Below are positions 8,831-18,462 of a DNA stretch of 64,000 nt, piece after piece. This stretch comes from Photobacterium lutimaris (GTDB taxonomy: Bacteria > Pseudomonadota > Gammaproteobacteria > Enterobacterales > Vibrionaceae). The notes beneath the pieces are model-generated. The model was not told where the DNA came from. It did not search any database and saw only the letters and a program-made list of their open reading frames with translations. Made by a program: the position numbers and the translations under genes. The stretch is from NCBI RefSeq assembly GCF_003025555.1, contig NZ_PYMH01000002.1, positions 62,001 through 126,000 on the forward strand. Reading direction: 5' to 3'. Position 1 is the first letter of the stretch. Every line of letters begins with the position of its first letter.

Positions 8831-9418
8831 TTACTGAGCTAGGCTTTCTAGCTCATGTTTTGCTTGGGCAATCCCCTTGGCTGCCATCTCATCACCCATC
8901 GCCAGCGCTTCGCTGTAAATTACATCAACATCGCTCATGCCAACAAAACCCAAGAATGTCTTCAAGTAAGGCACCATGATATCGGTATCGCCGCCTTTGT
9001 GCATTCCGCCACGGGTGGTGACCACAATGACTTTCTTGCCAGTTAATAGGCCAACAGGCCCCGTGTCAGTGTACTTAAAGGTCACGCCGGCACGGGCAAT
9101 CAAATCAAACCAGTTTTTTAGCTGTGTTGGAATAGAAAAGTTATACATTGGAGCGCCAATCACAATGGTATCGCTGGCTTTGATTTCTTCAATTAGCTGA
9201 TCAGAAAGTGCGAGTGCTGCTTGTTGTTTTTGGTTGAGGTTATCACCACCACGCAAACCTCCTGCAATGTCGCCATCTAGAACTGGGATAGGTTGAGCCG
9301 CTAGGTCTCGCTCTATAACGGCAGTCGTGTTCAGTGATTGAACAAGATGATCGATAAGGGCGTTTGATTGTGAGTAGTCACCGAGAATACTTGATTTTAG
9401 TACTAGAACATTTGACAT
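8831..9418 (-). CDS. azoR: FMN-dependent NADH-azoreductase AzoR
   Basis: 195 residues from the start at ATG 9418, which has CAAGGAGC as Shine-Dalgarno; a frame extension to 9460 lacks one. Flavodoxin-like fold: [21 protein letters not shown] is the phosphate-binding first loop, [16 protein letters not shown] the FMN-contact segment, and [10 protein letters not shown] the third loop, all typical of AzoR. It reduces quinones and azo compounds with NADH and is thought to defend against thiol and quinone stress. Stand-alone gene. Confidence 0.95.
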   Translation of the reverse strand: MSNVLVLKSSILGDYSQSNALIDHLVQSLNTTAVIERDLAAQPIPVLDGDIAGGLRGGDNLNQKQQAALALSDQLIEEIKASDTIVIGAPMYNFSIPTQLKNWFDLIARAGVTFKYTDTGPVGLLTGKKVIVVTTRGGMHKGGDTDIMVPYLKTFLGFVGMSDVDVIYSEALAMGDEMAAKGIAQAKHELESLAQ

Positions 9419-9906
9419 GGTTTGCTCCTTGAAGTGCATTGCCGTTTGGCTTGTACTCACTATACGAAGGGGCGACTTTTGAAGAAAGCGGAAAAAATCG
9501 GTTAAGTTGTTCGAAAAAATAGAATGTTGCTTGTTTTTAATATTCTGATTTTAAATGTTTATTTTCCAATTTACACTGGGTACGCTTATTTTTGCCGAGT
9601 GTGAGCAGTAAAGGAAATGCAGGGGGACGCCTTAAGAGCGCAAGTAAGAAGGCAAAAAATAGCCCGAAACGACTCCTGTTTCGGGCTTAGGGGAATGGCT
9701 CGTGAGAGCCTTGCGCTAACTGGTTAGTAAATGGAGATCAATTACACTATCAATGTTAGTTCAAGCAGTATGATTTGCCAGTTTTACCACTAAGAATGTT
9801 ATTCATCTCTGATACTTAACAAAAATGTCCTGTTATTTGAGCAAATCTGTTGCAGTTACTTAATGCTAGTTGTTCCAGCGACAATTTACTTGCTCAAAAA
9901 GTGGAA
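9419..9906. other. Intergenic region between azoR and rsmF with an isolated terminator
   Basis: 488 bp. It holds the azoR promoter (minus strand) and the terminator-like hairpin at 9654-9688, which is 220 bp downstream of the rsmF stop. No frame was supported. Confidence 0.5.
9654..9688 (-). terminator. Strong minus-strand terminator far from the nearest stop codon
   Basis: AGCCCGAAAC pairs with GTTTCGGGCT around a short loop, and on the minus strand it is followed by ATTTTTT. It could end the rsmF transcript after a 220-base 3' UTR, or a separate small RNA; a second hairpin GGCTC-TCAC-GAGCC lies just upstream at about 9697-9710. Confidence 0.75.
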
Positions 9907-11337
9907 TTAGATGTCAAATAAGTTGGTATCTCTCACCAGTTCACGAGGTAGGCCATTCTTGATGCGATTGCTAACCCATTTACCAATGCCGATGGGGTAG
10001 TCTCGATAAGTGACAATGATTTCGCCCTTTCCTGATAGGTTGTCAGGTCGTATATCACGCCCCATAAACCATTCTTTTGCCTGTGCTGCATCAAGCGCAA
10101 CGGCCGTTTTTTCCTGGCCCGTAGCAATGGTCATGATCGCCTCATGCTGCCAGCGATAACCTTTTTTGTGTTGTTCAGCCAGCTTGATACCGATGCGCTG
10201 GAAGCGGATTTCACTCAGAAGATCACGCAGTTTTGAGGGGAACAACCACACTTCTTTGTCACGGAGCCAAATTTCACTATCGGCCGGAATAGTTAAGTCC
10301 AAGTCTTGCTTGAATGCGTCGGTAATAGCTTGACTGTCTTTGCTGTTAGCAGGGTTGAATGGGAATTTACCTTTGCGCTTTTTCACTTCAGGAGAGTCGA
10401 CCGCTGTAAGCTTGCGGATACGAGCGACAAAGAAGCCTTCACTGTCGAAAATTTGAGGGTAGACGTGCAAGAACCCTTCTTCTGTTAGCGCTTTGTCCGC
10501 GCCCTCAAATAGGTCTGATAGGGATTCAAACTCAACAGCATCACCAAAAGTGTCTTTCAGGTACTGACAAACCCGTTGGTTTTCGCTCAGGTTAAGGGTA
10601 CAGGTTGAATAAACCATCACTCCACCAGGCTTAAGTGCTTGGAAACCACTGACGATCAGATCGCGCTGTACTGCTGCGATGTCTTCTACAGACTGAAGGC
10701 TCCAATTTGCCATTGCATCGTCATCTTTACGAATAGCACCTTCACCGGAGCATGGTGCATCAAGCAAAATCGAATCGAAGGATTCAGGTGCCCAACTACC
10801 GAACACACAACCATCAAAGTGGGTCAGTGCGGCATTGACCACACCACAGCGCTGCAAATTAGCGTGCAGTACTTTAATACGGCTGGCGGCTAACTCATTA
10901 GCGACTAGGGCACCTTGATTATTCATGGCGCAGGCAATTTGGGTTGTTTTCGAACCCGGAGCTGAGGCCATGTCTAGTACACAATCTAGCTTGTTGTTAT
11001 CTTTCAATAGTGCAACAACAGGCATCATTGAGCTGGCTTCTTGAATGTAAAAAAGGCCTGCCATATGCTCTGCGGTATTGCCTAGAGAGACGGACTCTTC
11101 ATCTTCTCGCTCAATCCAGAATCCGGTATCGCACCAAGGTACCGGTGTGAGTGCCCAGCCTTTATCAGCAACACGTTCAAGAAAGTCTGCCACACTGATT
11201 TTCAAGGTGTTAACACGAATACTGCGACGCAGGGGGGTTTTACAAATAGCAATGAATTCATCCATGCTCAGGTGTTCAGGCATGATCTGACGAATTTGCT
11301 CAATGAATGCGTCTGGGATATGAATTTTTGGATGCAA
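9907..11337 (-). CDS. rsmF: 16S rRNA (cytosine-1407-C5) methyltransferase RsmF
   Basis: 476 residues, as in E. coli RsmF (YebU). The NOL1/NOP2/Sun methyltransferase core is complete: SAM-binding VLDMASAPGSKTTQ, motif IV LDAPCSGEGAIRKD with the release Cys and motif VI VYSTCTLN with the catalytic Cys. The C-terminal third is the PUA-like RNA-binding extension of RsmF (about 390-476). It methylates C1407 in the 30S decoding region using S-adenosylmethionine. It follows letA-letB in the same direction as yebS-yebT-yebU do in E. coli, although a terminator and about 135 bp separate it from letB. Confidence 0.95.
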   Translation of the reverse strand: MHPKIHIPDAFIEQIRQIMPEHLSMDEFIAICKTPLRRSIRVNTLKISVADFLERVADKGWALTPVPWCDTGFWIEREDEESVSLGNTAEHMAGLFYIQEASSMMPVVALLKDNNKLDCVLDMASAPGSKTTQIACAMNNQGALVANELAASRIKVLHANLQRCGVVNAALTHFDGCVFGSWAPESFDSILLDAPCSGEGAIRKDDDAMANWSLQSVEDIAAVQRDLIVSGFQALKPGGVMVYSTCTLNLSENQRVCQYLKDTFGDAVEFESLSDLFEGADKALTEEGFLHVYPQIFDSEGFFVARIRKLTAVDSPEVKKRKGKFPFNPANSKDSQAITDAFKQDLDLTIPADSEIWLRDKEVWLFPSKLRDLLSEIRFQRIGIKLAEQHKKGYRWQHEAIMTIATGQEKTAVALDAAQAKEWFMGRDIRPDNLSGKGEIIVTYRDYPIGIGKWVSNRIKNGLPRELVRDTNLFDI

Positions 11338-11422
11338 GGGAATGTCTCGATTATCTAGCAGTGGGGCGGGAGTTTATCATTTGTCGGTAGCTACGTAAAA
11401 AGAAAGGGGGAACAGGCAAAAT

Positions 11423-11448
11423 AAAAGGAGCACTGCTGCTCCTTTTTG
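11423..11448 (-). terminator. Terminator after letB
   Basis: AAAGGAGCA-CTGC-TGCTCCTTT hairpin with T-rich flank on both strands; lies 24 bp past the letB stop and about 85 bp upstream of rsmF. Confidence 0.8.
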
Positions 11449-11471
11449 TTACGTCATTAGCGGGTAGACAT

Positions 11472-14099
11472 TTAGTGCTTCGGAATTGCCGTACGCCACG
11501 TCTTCCATTCGGATTGGGCGCTATCGTGTAGCAGGAAGTGGCTGTAACTCTTCGCTACGGGTGACAATGGCTGAGCCTCTGGTGTGGCAAAGGCGATACC
11601 GCCACGGATCAAGCTATCCATGGTGCCACTTTGTACCGAGGCACCTGTCAGACCGATAGTGACATCGATACCCGATACATTCCAGAACACGCTGTCTGAG
11701 CGTACGAGGTGGCTGAAGTTCTGTTCTACTTGGGCTTCGATAATCACTCTGTCAGCCAACTCGCCAAGACTCACTTTCACCACTTCGCCCACTTGAATGT
11801 CACGGTACAGTAGTGGCGTACCTTCAGTCACGGAGTTGCGTTGTTCTGTTTCGAGGATCACTGTCAATCCGCTGTTGACTTGCCTTGTTGAACCCAGTGT
11901 AAAGCTCTGCGAGTAGGTACCTTTGCCCGGTGTAACCGCAATATAGCTACTTAGTAGGGTATCAAGATCCTTGGCACCGGTAATGCTTATTTGAGGAGTG
12001 ACAATCCAGAAGTGGCTATCTGTTTTGGCGAGTATCTCGGCATATTTCGGAAATAGGCGGGCTTTGACGATCACTTTTCCGGTGTCGAAATCGGGCTCGG
12101 TTTCAATCACTTTACCGACGCTGACACCCTGATAGCGAATTGGGGTAGTCACTTTTATGGTTTTGGCATCTTCTGCGATCATAGTGACAACCAACCCGAA
12201 GTTTTTGGCTTCTAGGTAGCTGTCATAAAGTTTATAGCGGTTGCCAAGGCGGTTGCTTACACCTTGTATCTCGTCAAAGGCAATACCGCCCTTTATCAGG
12301 GTGCTGATAGGATCGGCTTTGACACTGACACCATCGAGCCCCGCCTGTATTTCTACCCCAGAACGGTTCCAAAAAACGGTATCAGCGGTGATCAGGTGGC
12401 GGTATTTGTTATCCACTTTAATTTTGATAGAAACGCCATCACGAGAGAGTTCATAGCTGTTTACTTCACCGACTGCCATGTTGCGGTATAGCACCGGGCT
12501 ACCTTTGTCTACAGGGGGAAGTTCGTCGGCAAACAGTTCGACGGTAGTAAAGCCATGCGCCTTTTCCGCAGCGAGAGTGGCCAACTGGCGACTTTTGTAG
12601 AGTGGATACTGTTTGAGCACTTTACTGCCACCACTGCTGGTGAAGCTAATACTCTGACTGATCAACTGATCAGCAGGTGGAACAGAAACATCTAAGCCTT
12701 TGCTGCTTAAATTCGCCTGTATACCACCATCGAGATAAAACCGGCTGCCAGAGCGAATGAGTCTGGTGTATTCAGGGCGGACGATAACATCGAAGCGGAC
12801 CGTATTGCCGTCTAGCTTCACGGATTTTACCCGGCCAACTTCCAAGCCTCGGTGCTTGAGTTTGGTACCGCGTTTAATGCCGTAGCTGTCATCTGCATAG
12901 AGAGCGAACGAGGCAACGCCAGGTTGCTGTTCTTGCAGTTCATCTTGGTTGATTGCGATGAACTGACGGCTGGTCTCTCCCGGCCCGGGGATCAGGGTAA
13001 GGAAGTTGCCACGAAGAAGGTTTCCGATATTTTTAACCCCATTTAAGGACAGTTCGGCTTCTTCCAGCAGCATTTTAGACCCCGTGGTCAGTAGATCGCT
13101 CATCATTGGCTCGATAGCGGCATGGGCGACAATGGTCCCTCGCTCTTGATCAAGGCGAATATCGGATATCTGGCCAATTTCCAGGCTGCGGTAAACAATA
13201 GGGGCACCACTTGCACTGATATTGCTGTTCTCAGGCAAATCGATAGTGATGGCGATACCCCGACCCGCTGTATTGAGATCAGGGTAGAGCCGGAAAAGGT
13301 GATCAGGCTCGATTGGCAGCCCTTTATCCGGCGAGTCAAAAGCAATGGCACCACTTATCATCGCGGAAAGGCTTTCGAACTGCACATCAACACCGTTGAA
13401 GCCTATATTGGCGCTCATGCCACTGATATTCCAAAAGCGGCTTTTGTTAGTGACCAAGTCTGCATATTGCGGTTTGATCAATACATCGATGATCACTTGC
13501 TTGTTGTTTTGGCTGAGGCTGTGATTGTACACCTCGCCAACGGGTATTTTCTTATAGAGAACTTGAGAGCCGATATTGATAGAGCCCAGGTTAGGGGCGC
13601 GCAGTTGAATCTTCAGGCCTTCACCGACTGGAGTGTCTGCCGGCTGGCCGTCGAGTGCATCGAACTCATTGGTGAATTTACCTTCACCCGGCTGCAAAGC
13701 GATATAGTTACCTGAAACAAGGGCATCTAGGCCGGAAATCCCAGTGATAGAGGCTTTGGGTTTGACCAGCCAGAAGCGGGTGCCGGAACGCAGGATTTGT
13801 ACAGCTTCTGGGTATATATCCGCTTCAACATAAATGCTTTTCAAATCGTTTGATAGGTTGACGTCACGGACAATACCCACCTCCAGCCCCTGATAACGGA
13901 TAGTTGTCCTTCCGGCAACCAAGCCTGCAGCGTCATTAAAGTGAATCTTTATTCGTTCCCCGGCCTCATTGACGGCTTTGAAGACAAGCCATCCAGCGAG
14001 AATCAAGGCAAGCACGGGTAGGATCCAGAGGGGAGAGACCCCGCGATCGCGCTTTATATTGACCGGTTTAGGTTGTTGGTTATTAGGTCCGTTGTTCAT
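11472..14099 (-). CDS. letB: Seven-MCE-domain lipid-transport tunnel protein LetB (YebT)
   Basis: 875 residues, the same as E. coli LetB (877). After a short cytoplasmic segment and one membrane helix (about 23-43, PLWILPVLALILAGWLVFKA) I count seven MCE repeats, each with the RYQGLEVGxV-type strand: IRYQGLEVGIV, VLYKKIPVGEV, IVYRSLEIGQI, LKHRGLEVGRV, VLYRNMAVGEV, IRYQGVSVGKV and LLYRDIQVGEV. In E. coli the protein hexamerises into seven stacked rings forming a hydrophobic tunnel across the periplasm for lipids between the two membranes. It overlaps the end of letA by 17 bp, so the two are coupled. Intact; nothing odd. Confidence 0.96.
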   Translation of the reverse strand: MNNGPNNQQPKPVNIKRDRGVSPLWILPVLALILAGWLVFKAVNEAGERIKIHFNDAAGLVAGRTTIRYQGLEVGIVRDVNLSNDLKSIYVEADIYPEAVQILRSGTRFWLVKPKASITGISGLDALVSGNYIALQPGEGKFTNEFDALDGQPADTPVGEGLKIQLRAPNLGSINIGSQVLYKKIPVGEVYNHSLSQNNKQVIIDVLIKPQYADLVTNKSRFWNISGMSANIGFNGVDVQFESLSAMISGAIAFDSPDKGLPIEPDHLFRLYPDLNTAGRGIAITIDLPENSNISASGAPIVYRSLEIGQISDIRLDQERGTIVAHAAIEPMMSDLLTTGSKMLLEEAELSLNGVKNIGNLLRGNFLTLIPGPGETSRQFIAINQDELQEQQPGVASFALYADDSYGIKRGTKLKHRGLEVGRVKSVKLDGNTVRFDVIVRPEYTRLIRSGSRFYLDGGIQANLSSKGLDVSVPPADQLISQSISFTSSGGSKVLKQYPLYKSRQLATLAAEKAHGFTTVELFADELPPVDKGSPVLYRNMAVGEVNSYELSRDGVSIKIKVDNKYRHLITADTVFWNRSGVEIQAGLDGVSVKADPISTLIKGGIAFDEIQGVSNRLGNRYKLYDSYLEAKNFGLVVTMIAEDAKTIKVTTPIRYQGVSVGKVIETEPDFDTGKVIVKARLFPKYAEILAKTDSHFWIVTPQISITGAKDLDTLLSSYIAVTPGKGTYSQSFTLGSTRQVNSGLTVILETEQRNSVTEGTPLLYRDIQVGEVVKVSLGELADRVIIEAQVEQNFSHLVRSDSVFWNVSGIDVTIGLTGASVQSGTMDSLIRGGIAFATPEAQPLSPVAKSYSHFLLHDSAQSEWKTWRTAIPKH

Positions 14100-15276
14100 A
14101 GTTGTCCCATATCAGACGAGAATCCAAACTTTCTGCGGCAAGCATTGTCAGTACCACAACGACACCAAAGGCAATAGCGCCAGGGCCGGGGGTGAAATCG
14201 AGTAATTGATCACGGTCTATCAGGGCGACCATGATTGAAATAACGAATAAATCCATCATTGACCACTTACCAATCCATTGAATGAACCGATATAGCTTCA
14301 TTCGTTGCAGGTGATTCACACTGCGCTTAAATTGGATCGTCAACAAGAGAAAGGTCAAGCCAAGAATTTTGGCCACAGGCACGACAATACTGGCGACAAA
14401 AATAATGATGGCAATGCCGAGCATATCGGAATTTACCAATGAGGCGACACCCGAAAAGATAGTATCTTCGACACGTTTACCATTATTCAGAAAGATAGAA
14501 ATCGGATATAAGTTAGCAGGAAAGATAAACACGGTTGCTGCTATCAGGTACGCCCAAGTTTTCTGGATGGAGTGAGGCATGCGTTTGTAAAGCGGACTGT
14601 CACAACGTACACACTCCTCGTGTTCATCTTGCGTCATGTGGCAGCGATGACAGTGACGGGCATGGTTATATTTCTTATGCTCAGTTTCAGGCTGCCACGC
14701 TTCCCAGTATCGGTTAATGCTGATGCGGGTAAGTAGAAGCGCCATTAGAAGTTGTAGCAGCACCAAGGAATATAACCCTGGGCCGACGAAAATATCGGCA
14801 TAGTCTTGTACTTTGAAACAAGAAATCCCAAGGCTTACCAGAAACACATCAAACATTGCCCAATGCTTGAGGTGTTCAATGATCCATAATGAGCGGCGAA
14901 AAAGCTTGATGCGTCGGAATTTCAACCCAGCTTGTGCCCCCAATATAGAGCCGCAGACCAGCAATGGCGCGATAGAGCTACAAAACAAAATGAGGGCGGC
15001 AACCACCGGAAATGTAGGCGCTAGCGAGAAAGTGCCAGAGGTTATGGTTGCCGGGATCATGACACCAAACAAGCGGATGGTGATCATCGGGAAAAAATGC
15101 GCCGGAATAAAGAGGATTAAGCAGGCTAGGGCAATAGCCTGCTCACTGGAAAAACGAAAATGACCACCACGGTATAAGCGGGTGTTGCAACGCGGGCAGT
15201 ACGCACTTTTCCCTGGCTCAGCGACTTGCGGCAGCAAAGGTAAATCGCAACCGGGGCATAGTCTCGCTGTGGTCAT
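14083..15276 (-). CDS. letA: LetA inner-membrane partner of LetB (PqiA family, YebS)
   Basis: 397 residues with two PqiA-type halves. Each half begins with a four-cysteine zinc-ribbon: LCPGCDLPLL...YCPRCNTRL near the N-terminus and HCHRCHMTQDEHEECVRCD near residue 210, each followed by about four membrane helices. LetA sits in the inner membrane under the LetB tunnel and is thought to feed or extract lipids. Together with letB it forms an operon; E. coli has the same order yebS-yebT. The ABC exporter gene upstream on the same strand ends 45 bp before. Confidence 0.94.
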   Translation of the reverse strand: MTTARLCPGCDLPLLPQVAEPGKSAYCPRCNTRLYRGGHFRFSSEQAIALACLILFIPAHFFPMITIRLFGVMIPATITSGTFSLAPTFPVVAALILFCSSIAPLLVCGSILGAQAGLKFRRIKLFRRSLWIIEHLKHWAMFDVFLVSLGISCFKVQDYADIFVGPGLYSLVLLQLLMALLLTRISINRYWEAWQPETEHKKYNHARHCHRCHMTQDEHEECVRCDSPLYKRMPHSIQKTWAYLIAATVFIFPANLYPISIFLNNGKRVEDTIFSGVASLVNSDMLGIAIIIFVASIVVPVAKILGLTFLLLTIQFKRSVNHLQRMKLYRFIQWIGKWSMMDLFVISIMVALIDRDQLLDFTPGPGAIAFGVVVVLTMLAAESLDSRLIWDNYEQRT

Positions 15277-15320
15277 TTACGGTTAATCCTTTAAAATGGC
15301 TTTAAATGAACACTATATTA

Positions 15321-17150
15321 TTATTTTAGGTTCACTCTGGCTACTGGTACTTGTGCTACTGCATCATTTTGATTTTCGTCTGATTGTACAGAGCCATACA
15401 GTGTTTGGTACAGGCCTTCTTTGTTTACGAGTTCGTAATGGGTGCCGCTTTGGCTGACCTGCCCATCTTCCAGCACATAGATCACATCAGCTTGTTTAAC
15501 CGCAGACAAACGGTGAGCAACAATCAGTGTGGTGCGATTTGCCAAAAACTGGTTAAGCGCAGTATGTAATGCCGCTTCTGTTGCCGTGTCTAACGCTGAT
15601 GTTGCTTCATCCAGAATGACAAACTCGGGGTTGGTTAGGACCATACGAGCAATCGCGAGTCGCTGGCGCTGGCCGCCCGATAATTTAATCCCTTGACGGC
15701 CTATCTCGGTATCCAAACCTTCCGTCAGGCGTTGGGTGACATCAGCCATCTGTGCAATTTCAAGCGCCTGCCACAATTGCTCATCACTGTAATCCCCTCC
15801 TAATGTCAGGTTGTGGCGCATAGTATCATTAAATAATACAGGGTGTTGTAAGACCACTGCCATTTTGTTACGCAGTGCTTCATAACTGACATCTTCAATG
15901 GGATATCCATTGACTAAGATGTCTCCGGCATTTTTTTGGTAGATACCCAGCAGCAATTGAATCAGTGTTGATTTTCCGCCCCCTGAAGATCCGACTAACG
16001 CCACGCGCTTACCTGAAGGGATAGTGAGGCTCATACCGCGTAGGACTTCTTTGTCTTCATCATAGGCAAAATGGATGTTGTTGACTTCAATGTCGAGGTG
16101 ATGGTCATCAGTAAACGGATCGACCTTTTGTACTGGGCGAACTTCTTCTTCAATGGCAATAAGGCCATTCAAGCGTTGCATGGCAGCCGATGCGCTGTAC
16201 CAAGCAAACTGAATACCCAGTAGTTCCTGCACCGGGCCAAGCATGAACCACAAGTAGCCAAATACAGCAAACATCTGGCCAACGCTCAGGTCGGTAAATA
16301 GCACCATGATCATTGCCATGGCACGGAATAACTCAAAACCGACTAAAAACAATAAGAAAGAGATGCGTCCAGCGGCTTCTGACTGCCATGCATACTTATC
16401 GGCATCGTGGCGAATGTCATTGGCATTGGATTTTAGTTGATCAAGAAAGTCCCGCTCGCGGTTAGCCGCACGCAGTTGGTAAATGCCATCGAGGGTTTCC
16501 ACTAAACGTTGTTGGAAGCGCTCGAATGCGTGGTTTTCTTTCTTCTTAAGGGTCTTTACCCGGTTACCCATCAGCTTAGAGGCATAAACCACAATAGGGT
16601 TGACCAGTAAGATAAAGAGTCCGAGCTGCCAATTAAGCCACAGCAATATGGCAGCAGTACCGATGACGGTCAGGAAACCGATTAGGAAACGGCTTAGGGT
16701 GTCACCAACAAATTTATCGATGGTTTCAACATCCGTTATAAGGTGGGAAGTGATCCCACCGCTGCCGCGCTCTTCATACTGACGCATGCTAATACGGCCT
16801 AGCTTGTCGATAAGATGCTGTCGCATGTGGTAGGTAATATCTTTGGCCACCAAGGTAAATTGGCGGCTTTGCAGAATATTAAGTGCCTGGCTACCAATGC
16901 GCATTAAAACCACAAATAGCAGCACTAGCAGAATATAAGCCGTGGGTTGGTGCAGGGACTCAGGTAAAAAATGGTTAAGGAAGATAATGCCACCAGCCGG
17001 CTTGTCGAGGAGGATCTCATCAACCATTAAAGGCATGAGTAGTGGAATAGGGACACTGATAAGGGTCGCGATGAGCGCGATAAAATTTGCAGCAATTAAG
17101 CGGGGACGGTGATGTATTGCTTGCTTTAATAGCCAAGACCAGTTAATCAT
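15321..17150 (-). CDS. ABC exporter half-transporter (fused membrane and ATPase domains), likely Fur-controlled
   Basis: About 609 residues from ATG 17150; the frame extends 19 codons further but that stretch overlaps a Fur box. One transmembrane domain of six helices (about 1-310) is followed by an ATPase domain with Walker A GSSGGGKST (about 385-393), the signature LSGGQRQR (about 487) and Walker B FVILDEATSALD, then the H-loop IVAHRLS. This is the MsbA/MdlB-type half-transporter, expected to work as a dimer exporting a lipid, peptide or siderophore-like compound. E. coli lacks a gene here between letA and msrC. The upstream Fur box suggests an iron-linked substrate. The exact substrate is unknown. 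Confidence 0.85.
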   Translation of the reverse strand: MINWSWLLKQAIHHRPRLIAANFIALIATLISVPIPLLMPLMVDEILLDKPAGGIIFLNHFLPESLHQPTAYILLVLLFVVLMRIGSQALNILQSRQFTLVAKDITYHMRQHLIDKLGRISMRQYEERGSGGITSHLITDVETIDKFVGDTLSRFLIGFLTVIGTAAILLWLNWQLGLFILLVNPIVVYASKLMGNRVKTLKKKENHAFERFQQRLVETLDGIYQLRAANRERDFLDQLKSNANDIRHDADKYAWQSEAAGRISFLLFLVGFELFRAMAMIMVLFTDLSVGQMFAVFGYLWFMLGPVQELLGIQFAWYSASAAMQRLNGLIAIEEEVRPVQKVDPFTDDHHLDIEVNNIHFAYDEDKEVLRGMSLTIPSGKRVALVGSSGGGKSTLIQLLLGIYQKNAGDILVNGYPIEDVSYEALRNKMAVVLQHPVLFNDTMRHNLTLGGDYSDEQLWQALEIAQMADVTQRLTEGLDTEIGRQGIKLSGGQRQRLAIARMVLTNPEFVILDEATSALDTATEAALHTALNQFLANRTTLIVAHRLSAVKQADVIYVLEDGQVSQSGTHYELVNKEGLYQTLYGSVQSDENQNDAVAQVPVARVNLK

Positions 17151-17171
17151 TTGGTTTGAATTGTCTTTCAC

Positions 17172-17190
17172 AATGATAATGATTCCCATT
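17172..17190. promoter_or_regulatory. Probable Fur box
   Basis: AATGATAATGATTCCCATT. Against the 7-1-7 Fur core TGATAATnATTATCA, positions 17174-17188 match 13 of 15. It lies 22 bp upstream of the ABC exporter start on the minus strand and 44 bp upstream of msrC on the plus strand, a position where Fur could repress either. Confidence 0.65.
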
Positions 17191-17233
17191 ATTAAAAAGT
17201 AAGCCATTCTAGCGGCTATAAAAGGAGTAAGCC

Positions 17234-17692
17234 ATGGAAATTAGATCAGTGAACTATCAAACGCTGACGAAACAAGCTATCGCGTTGATCGAAGGTGAGT
17301 CTGATCTCATTGCTAATATGTCTAATATTAGTGCGTTACTGGCCATGGAGTTAGAAGAGATTAACTGGGTAGGGTTTTATTTGCTTAAAGGTGACCAATT
17401 GGTGTTGGGACCTTTCCAGGGAAAACCAGCTTGTGTGAGGATTCCCGTTGGGCGTGGTGTATGTGGTACATCGATTGCTGAAAATAGTGTTCAACGGGTT
17501 GAAGATGTTCATCAATTTGAAGGGCATATCGCCTGCGATGCTGCCAGCAATTCAGAAATCGTGATTCCTTTTTCGGTAAATGATGAATTGTACGGTGTAT
17601 TGGATATTGATAGCCCAATCTTGTCAAGATTTAGTCAATCTGATGAAGATGGACTGGTTTCTTTGCTGAATGAACTACAAAAAAGGCTTTAA
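17234..17692 (+). CDS. msrC: Free methionine-(R)-sulfoxide reductase (GAF type)
   Basis: 152 residues, one GAF domain, as in fRMsr/MsrC (YebR). Visible family features are NWVGFYLL, LVLGPFQGKPACVRIPVGRGVCGT with two of the catalytic cysteines (PACVRI and GVCGT), HIACDAAS with the third cysteine and SEIVIPF...GVLDIDSP. It reduces free methionine-R-sulfoxide with thioredoxin. It is divergent to the ABC exporter, followed by proQ and prc in the order known from E. coli. Shine-Dalgarno AAAGGAG precedes ATG. Confidence 0.94.
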   Translation: MEIRSVNYQTLTKQAIALIEGESDLIANMSNISALLAMELEEINWVGFYLLKGDQLVLGPFQGKPACVRIPVGRGVCGTSIAENSVQRVEDVHQFEGHIACDAASNSEIVIPFSVNDELYGVLDIDSPILSRFSQSDEDGLVSLLNELQKRL

Positions 17693-17800
17693 TTGAATGC
17701 TTTCGGTGGTTTTTCAGCGTTAGGTAACTATAATAGCGGAACAATTTCTTTTTGATTAAAGTACTAACGGCGAGGAAACTCGCTTTTGTCAGGAAAGTCC

Positions 17801-18445
17801 ATGGAAAACTCTGAAAAGCTAACGAACAGTAAAGAAGTCATTGCCTACATTGCTGAGCGTTTCCCAAAATGTTTTACTGTTGAAGGTGAAGCTAAGCCTC
17901 TTAAGATCGGTATCTTCCAAGATCTAGCTGAGCGTCTAACTGATGACCCGAAAGTAAGTAAAACTCAGCTGCGTACCGCTCTGCGTCAATACACTTCTTC
18001 CTGGCGTTATCTTCACGGTGTGAAAGCGGGTGCAAACCGCGTTGACCTTGATGGCAACGATTGTGGTGTGTTAGAACAAGAACACGTAGATCACGCGAAA
18101 CAAGCGCTTGAAGAAAGCAAGGCTAAAGTTCGTGCTCGTCGTAAAGAGCAAGCAGAAGCTAAAGCGACTGCTGGCAAGGATGGTGAAGCAAAGACGAAAA
18201 AAATTCGTCCAAAAACGGCTAAACCAAAGAACACACAACAAAAAACGACTAAGCTAAATAAAAAGCCTGCAGAAACGACCCGTGCACTGACTGCTGATGA
18301 AGTCGTCGTTGGCAAGAACGTTAGTGTAAATATGGGCAACGGAAACATGCCGGCAACTATCGTTGAAATTAATAAGGACGATGTGCGTGTTCGCCTATCA
18401 AATGGTTTGACCATGGTAGTTAAAGCGGAGCACCTGCGTTCGTAA
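17801..18445 (+). CDS. proQ: RNA chaperone ProQ
   Basis: I start at ATG 17801 (MENSEKL...), matching the E. coli N-terminus MENQPKL; an upstream TTG frame adds five residues. 214 residues: N-terminal FinO-like RNA-binding domain (about 5-120, [59 protein letters not shown]), a Lys/Ala-rich linker (about 105-160) and a C-terminal Tudor-like domain (about 165-214, [20 protein letters not shown]). It binds structured small RNAs and 3' ends of mRNAs. Followed after 17 bp by prc, as in E. coli, where the two are co-transcribed. Confidence 0.96.
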   Translation: MENSEKLTNSKEVIAYIAERFPKCFTVEGEAKPLKIGIFQDLAERLTDDPKVSKTQLRTALRQYTSSWRYLHGVKAGANRVDLDGNDCGVLEQEHVDHAKQALEESKAKVRARRKEQAEAKATAGKDGEAKTKKIRPKTAKPKNTQQKTTKLNKKPAETTRALTADEVVVGKNVSVNMGNGNMPATIVEINKDDVRVRLSNGLTMVVKAEHLRS

Positions 18446-18462
18446 AGGAGAATGCTCGACGC

